A DNA stretch of 8,209 bases from Caldifarciminota bacterium (lineage in GTDB: Bacteria; Hydrothermota; Hydrothermia; UBA1063; CAJXJZ01), in the NCBI GenBank assembly GCA_027033555.1, contig JALVLE010000332.1:1-8209 (forward strand), given 5' to 3'. The notes under the pieces are model-generated. The model saw nothing but the letters and a program-made list of their open reading frames with translations, was not told the origin of the DNA and ran no database searches. Positions 7,081 through 8,209 of this stretch are shown piece by piece. Every line of letters begins with the position of its first letter. The stretch's first letter is position 1. The position numbers and the translations under genes were made by a program.

Positions 7081-7209
7081 TCATCCGTTTTCTTTGCTCT
7101 CTTTATGTGGTACTGTATCTTTTCTGCATTTTACAAGGAAACAACCGCACCCTGCAGAAAGCACCTTTTTAACAATCATTTTAAATTTCTTTTTGCTTAT
7201 CCATTTCAT
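7081..7209 (-). CDS. Small Cys-containing basic peptide (42 residues), unrecognised
   Basis: This short frame starts with ATG at 7209 and ends with TGA at 7081. GGAGG (7217-7221) lies seven bases upstream of the ATG, which is ideal. The peptide has a basic, amphipathic start (MKWISKKKFKMIVKK), a Cys cluster LSAGCGCFLVKC with C21, C23 and C28 (C-x-C-x4-C), and a charged polar end (HKESKENG). It fits exactly between the stop of the beta-barrel gene (15 bases away) and the start of the winged-helix gene (21 bases away), as expected for a true operon member. The LSAGC segment resembles a lipoprotein box but has no proper hydrophobic core and places Leu at -4, so export is doubtful. Metal binding or a peptide ligand for the regulator are guesses. 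Confidence 0.6.
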   Translation of the reverse strand: MKWISKKKFKMIVKKVLSAGCGCFLVKCRKDTVPHKESKENG

Positions 7210-7216
7210 GCTGTTT

Positions 7217-7221
7217 CCTCC
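7217..7221 (-). promoter_or_regulatory. Shine-Dalgarno site of the 42-residue peptide gene
   Basis: GGAGG on the minus strand, seven bases before the ATG at 7209. It is the main evidence that this short frame is translated, since nothing else starts here and the beta-barrel gene stops just upstream at 7225-7227. Confidence 0.65.
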
Positions 7222-7224
7222 GTT

Positions 7225-8209
7225 TTAAAATGCATACACAAGTTTCACAGTAAACCCACTTCTTGTAAGTATAGAACCTGAATTGCTGTCTTTGTTTTTT
7301 TCGTAGGTGAAAACATTATAAAGTCTTATTACAGGTGAATCCAGCAGGTTAATATAGGAGATTTCTTTTGCATACAAAGAGCTATTTTCACCTGTTTTAT
7401 GGTATCCGATATATGGCTTTATGATAAGGTGTGAGCCGAGAAGACTTAGAATTCCAAATACCTGATAAAGGGTTTCGTCAGGTAGGATATCTGTGTTGCT
7501 GAAACCTATTTTATCTATTTTTAAACCTAAGTTTACACGATTTAGTGGGTTCAATTTTACTTTCAATGAGGCCACGTATGAGTCAAAGCCGAGATATTTA
7601 CCTTTTAAAAAACTAAGACCAAGGCTTTTATAACTTGATTGAGTGTAGGAGAAATATGCACCGTAGTAGGTGTAGGATTTGTCTTCAATGTCCATGCCTA
7701 TATACGGCATATTCTCTCTTTGAAATAAGAGCGAGAGTTCCAGTTTATCTTTATTTAAAAGCATATTGGCACTTACATATTCATCCACAGTTGTGTCATT
7801 TTCAGCACTTTTATCCACAAAGTAGTAAATCTGCGGTTTTAACACTATATTGCCCTTTATGTTCTTTCCATAGGCGAGGCTTATGTTTGCCTCATTGATA
7901 TCATCAAAGTAAAGGGTACTGAAGGGCGTGAGAAAATTTTTCCCTATATGGGTATAGCTGATATGTGCGTCAAGACCCACAAACTCGGATCTTCTGTAAA
8001 ATTCTCCGTAAAAAAGATGTGATACTGAATCAATCCTTCTTGTTGCCTGAAATTTTACGCCCATATGATATTTATGAGATACTGGCATGTAGGAGTCAAA
8101 GGTTAAAAATTTGTAACTTATAGGTGAGAAGATATATTGCAAACCAAATTCATATCCCTTTACAGGTACAAAGTTGAGTTTGCCAAAGGAAATGGTGTCA
8201 TAAGTCTCG
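7225..8209 (-). CDS. Outer-membrane beta-barrel protein, 5' end cut by window edge
   Basis: The frame is open to the last base of the window. The apparent TTG start at 8142 is only an internal Leu, because 22 further codons upstream (beginning ETYDTISFGKLNF) continue without a stop. About 327 residues are visible; the N-terminus and any signal peptide lie outside. The sequence is a run of alternating hydrophobic/polar strands rich in Tyr, Phe and Gly (for example YEFGLQYIFSP, YYGAYFSYTQSS, VASLKVKLNPLNRVNLGLKI), separated by polar loops. It ends in GFTVKLVYAF, the C-terminal aromatic signal recognised by the BAM assembly machinery. This indicates a barrel of a dozen or more strands in the outer membrane. 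The cargo or ligand is not readable, and no named family is recognised. It is the first visible gene of the minus-strand group. Confidence 0.75.
   Translation of the reverse strand, partial: ETYDTISFGKLNFVPVKGYEFGLQYIFSPISYKFLTFDSYMPVSHKYHMGVKFQATRRIDSVSHLFYGEFYRRSEFVGLDAHISYTHIGKNFLTPFSTLYFDDINEANISLAYGKNIKGNIVLKPQIYYFVDKSAENDTTVDEYVSANMLLNKDKLELSLLFQRENMPYIGMDIEDKSYTYYGAYFSYTQSSYKSLGLSFLKGKYLGFDSYVASLKVKLNPLNRVNLGLKIDKIGFSNTDILPDETLYQVFGILSLLGSHLIIKPYIGYHKTGENSSLYAKEISYINLLDSPVIRLYNVFTYEKNKDSNSGSILTRSGFTVKLVYAF

Noticed and set aside
6851..7228. 125-codon plus-strand frame rich in Phe, Leu and Ser
   Set aside because: It runs antisense across both the winged-helix gene and the Cys peptide, which have strong SD sites and a recognisable domain. 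Its composition is that of a shadow frame.
8140..8142. TTG as the start of the beta-barrel protein
   Set aside because: The frame stays open upstream to the window edge and encodes further beta-strand sequence, and there is no SD before the TTG.

Overview
The window reads as AT-rich DNA from a diderm bacterium, probably thermophilic. The reasons are a type of GH57 amylopullulanase common in hot-environment microbes, a bacterial HD-GYP signalling domain, a C-terminal beta-barrel protein ending in Phe, and Lys/Glu/Ile-rich proteins with good Shine-Dalgarno (SD) sites. The lineage is not resolved; a candidate-phylum thermophile or a Thermotogae/Dictyoglomi-like organism is possible, but this is inference only.

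Layout. Bases 1-620 hold no clean gene. They contain a 10-bp inverted repeat (5-14/39-48), a possible promoter, and what looks like the broken remains of one small membrane-protein gene (121-537) whose three pieces join only across two T-tracts. A TATAAT-type promoter (566-592) and a strong SD then lead into a plus-strand pair: a secreted 1018-residue GH57 alpha-glucan hydrolase with two N-terminal CBM48/AMPK-type glycogen-binding modules and a glucodextranase-type C-terminal module (625-3681), and, four bases after its stop, a 504-residue helical-repeat plus HD-GYP protein (3686-5200) predicted to degrade cyclic di-GMP.

The rest lies on the minus strand and is read from right to left: the 3' part of an outer-membrane beta-barrel gene cut by the window edge (7225-8209), a 42-codon Cys-containing peptide gene with a strong SD (7081-7209), a 79-residue winged-helix regulator (6820-7059), and a 513-residue polytopic membrane protein resembling GT-C glycosyltransferases (5197-6738). 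The stop codons of the last gene and of the HD-GYP gene overlap tail to tail.

How they may work together: the plus-strand pair suggests that extracellular glucan breakdown is co-expressed with a cyclic-di-GMP phosphodiesterase. The minus-strand genes look like an envelope-related operon carrying its own small regulator. The two most novel-looking items are the 42-residue Cys peptide and the T-tract-disrupted membrane gene.
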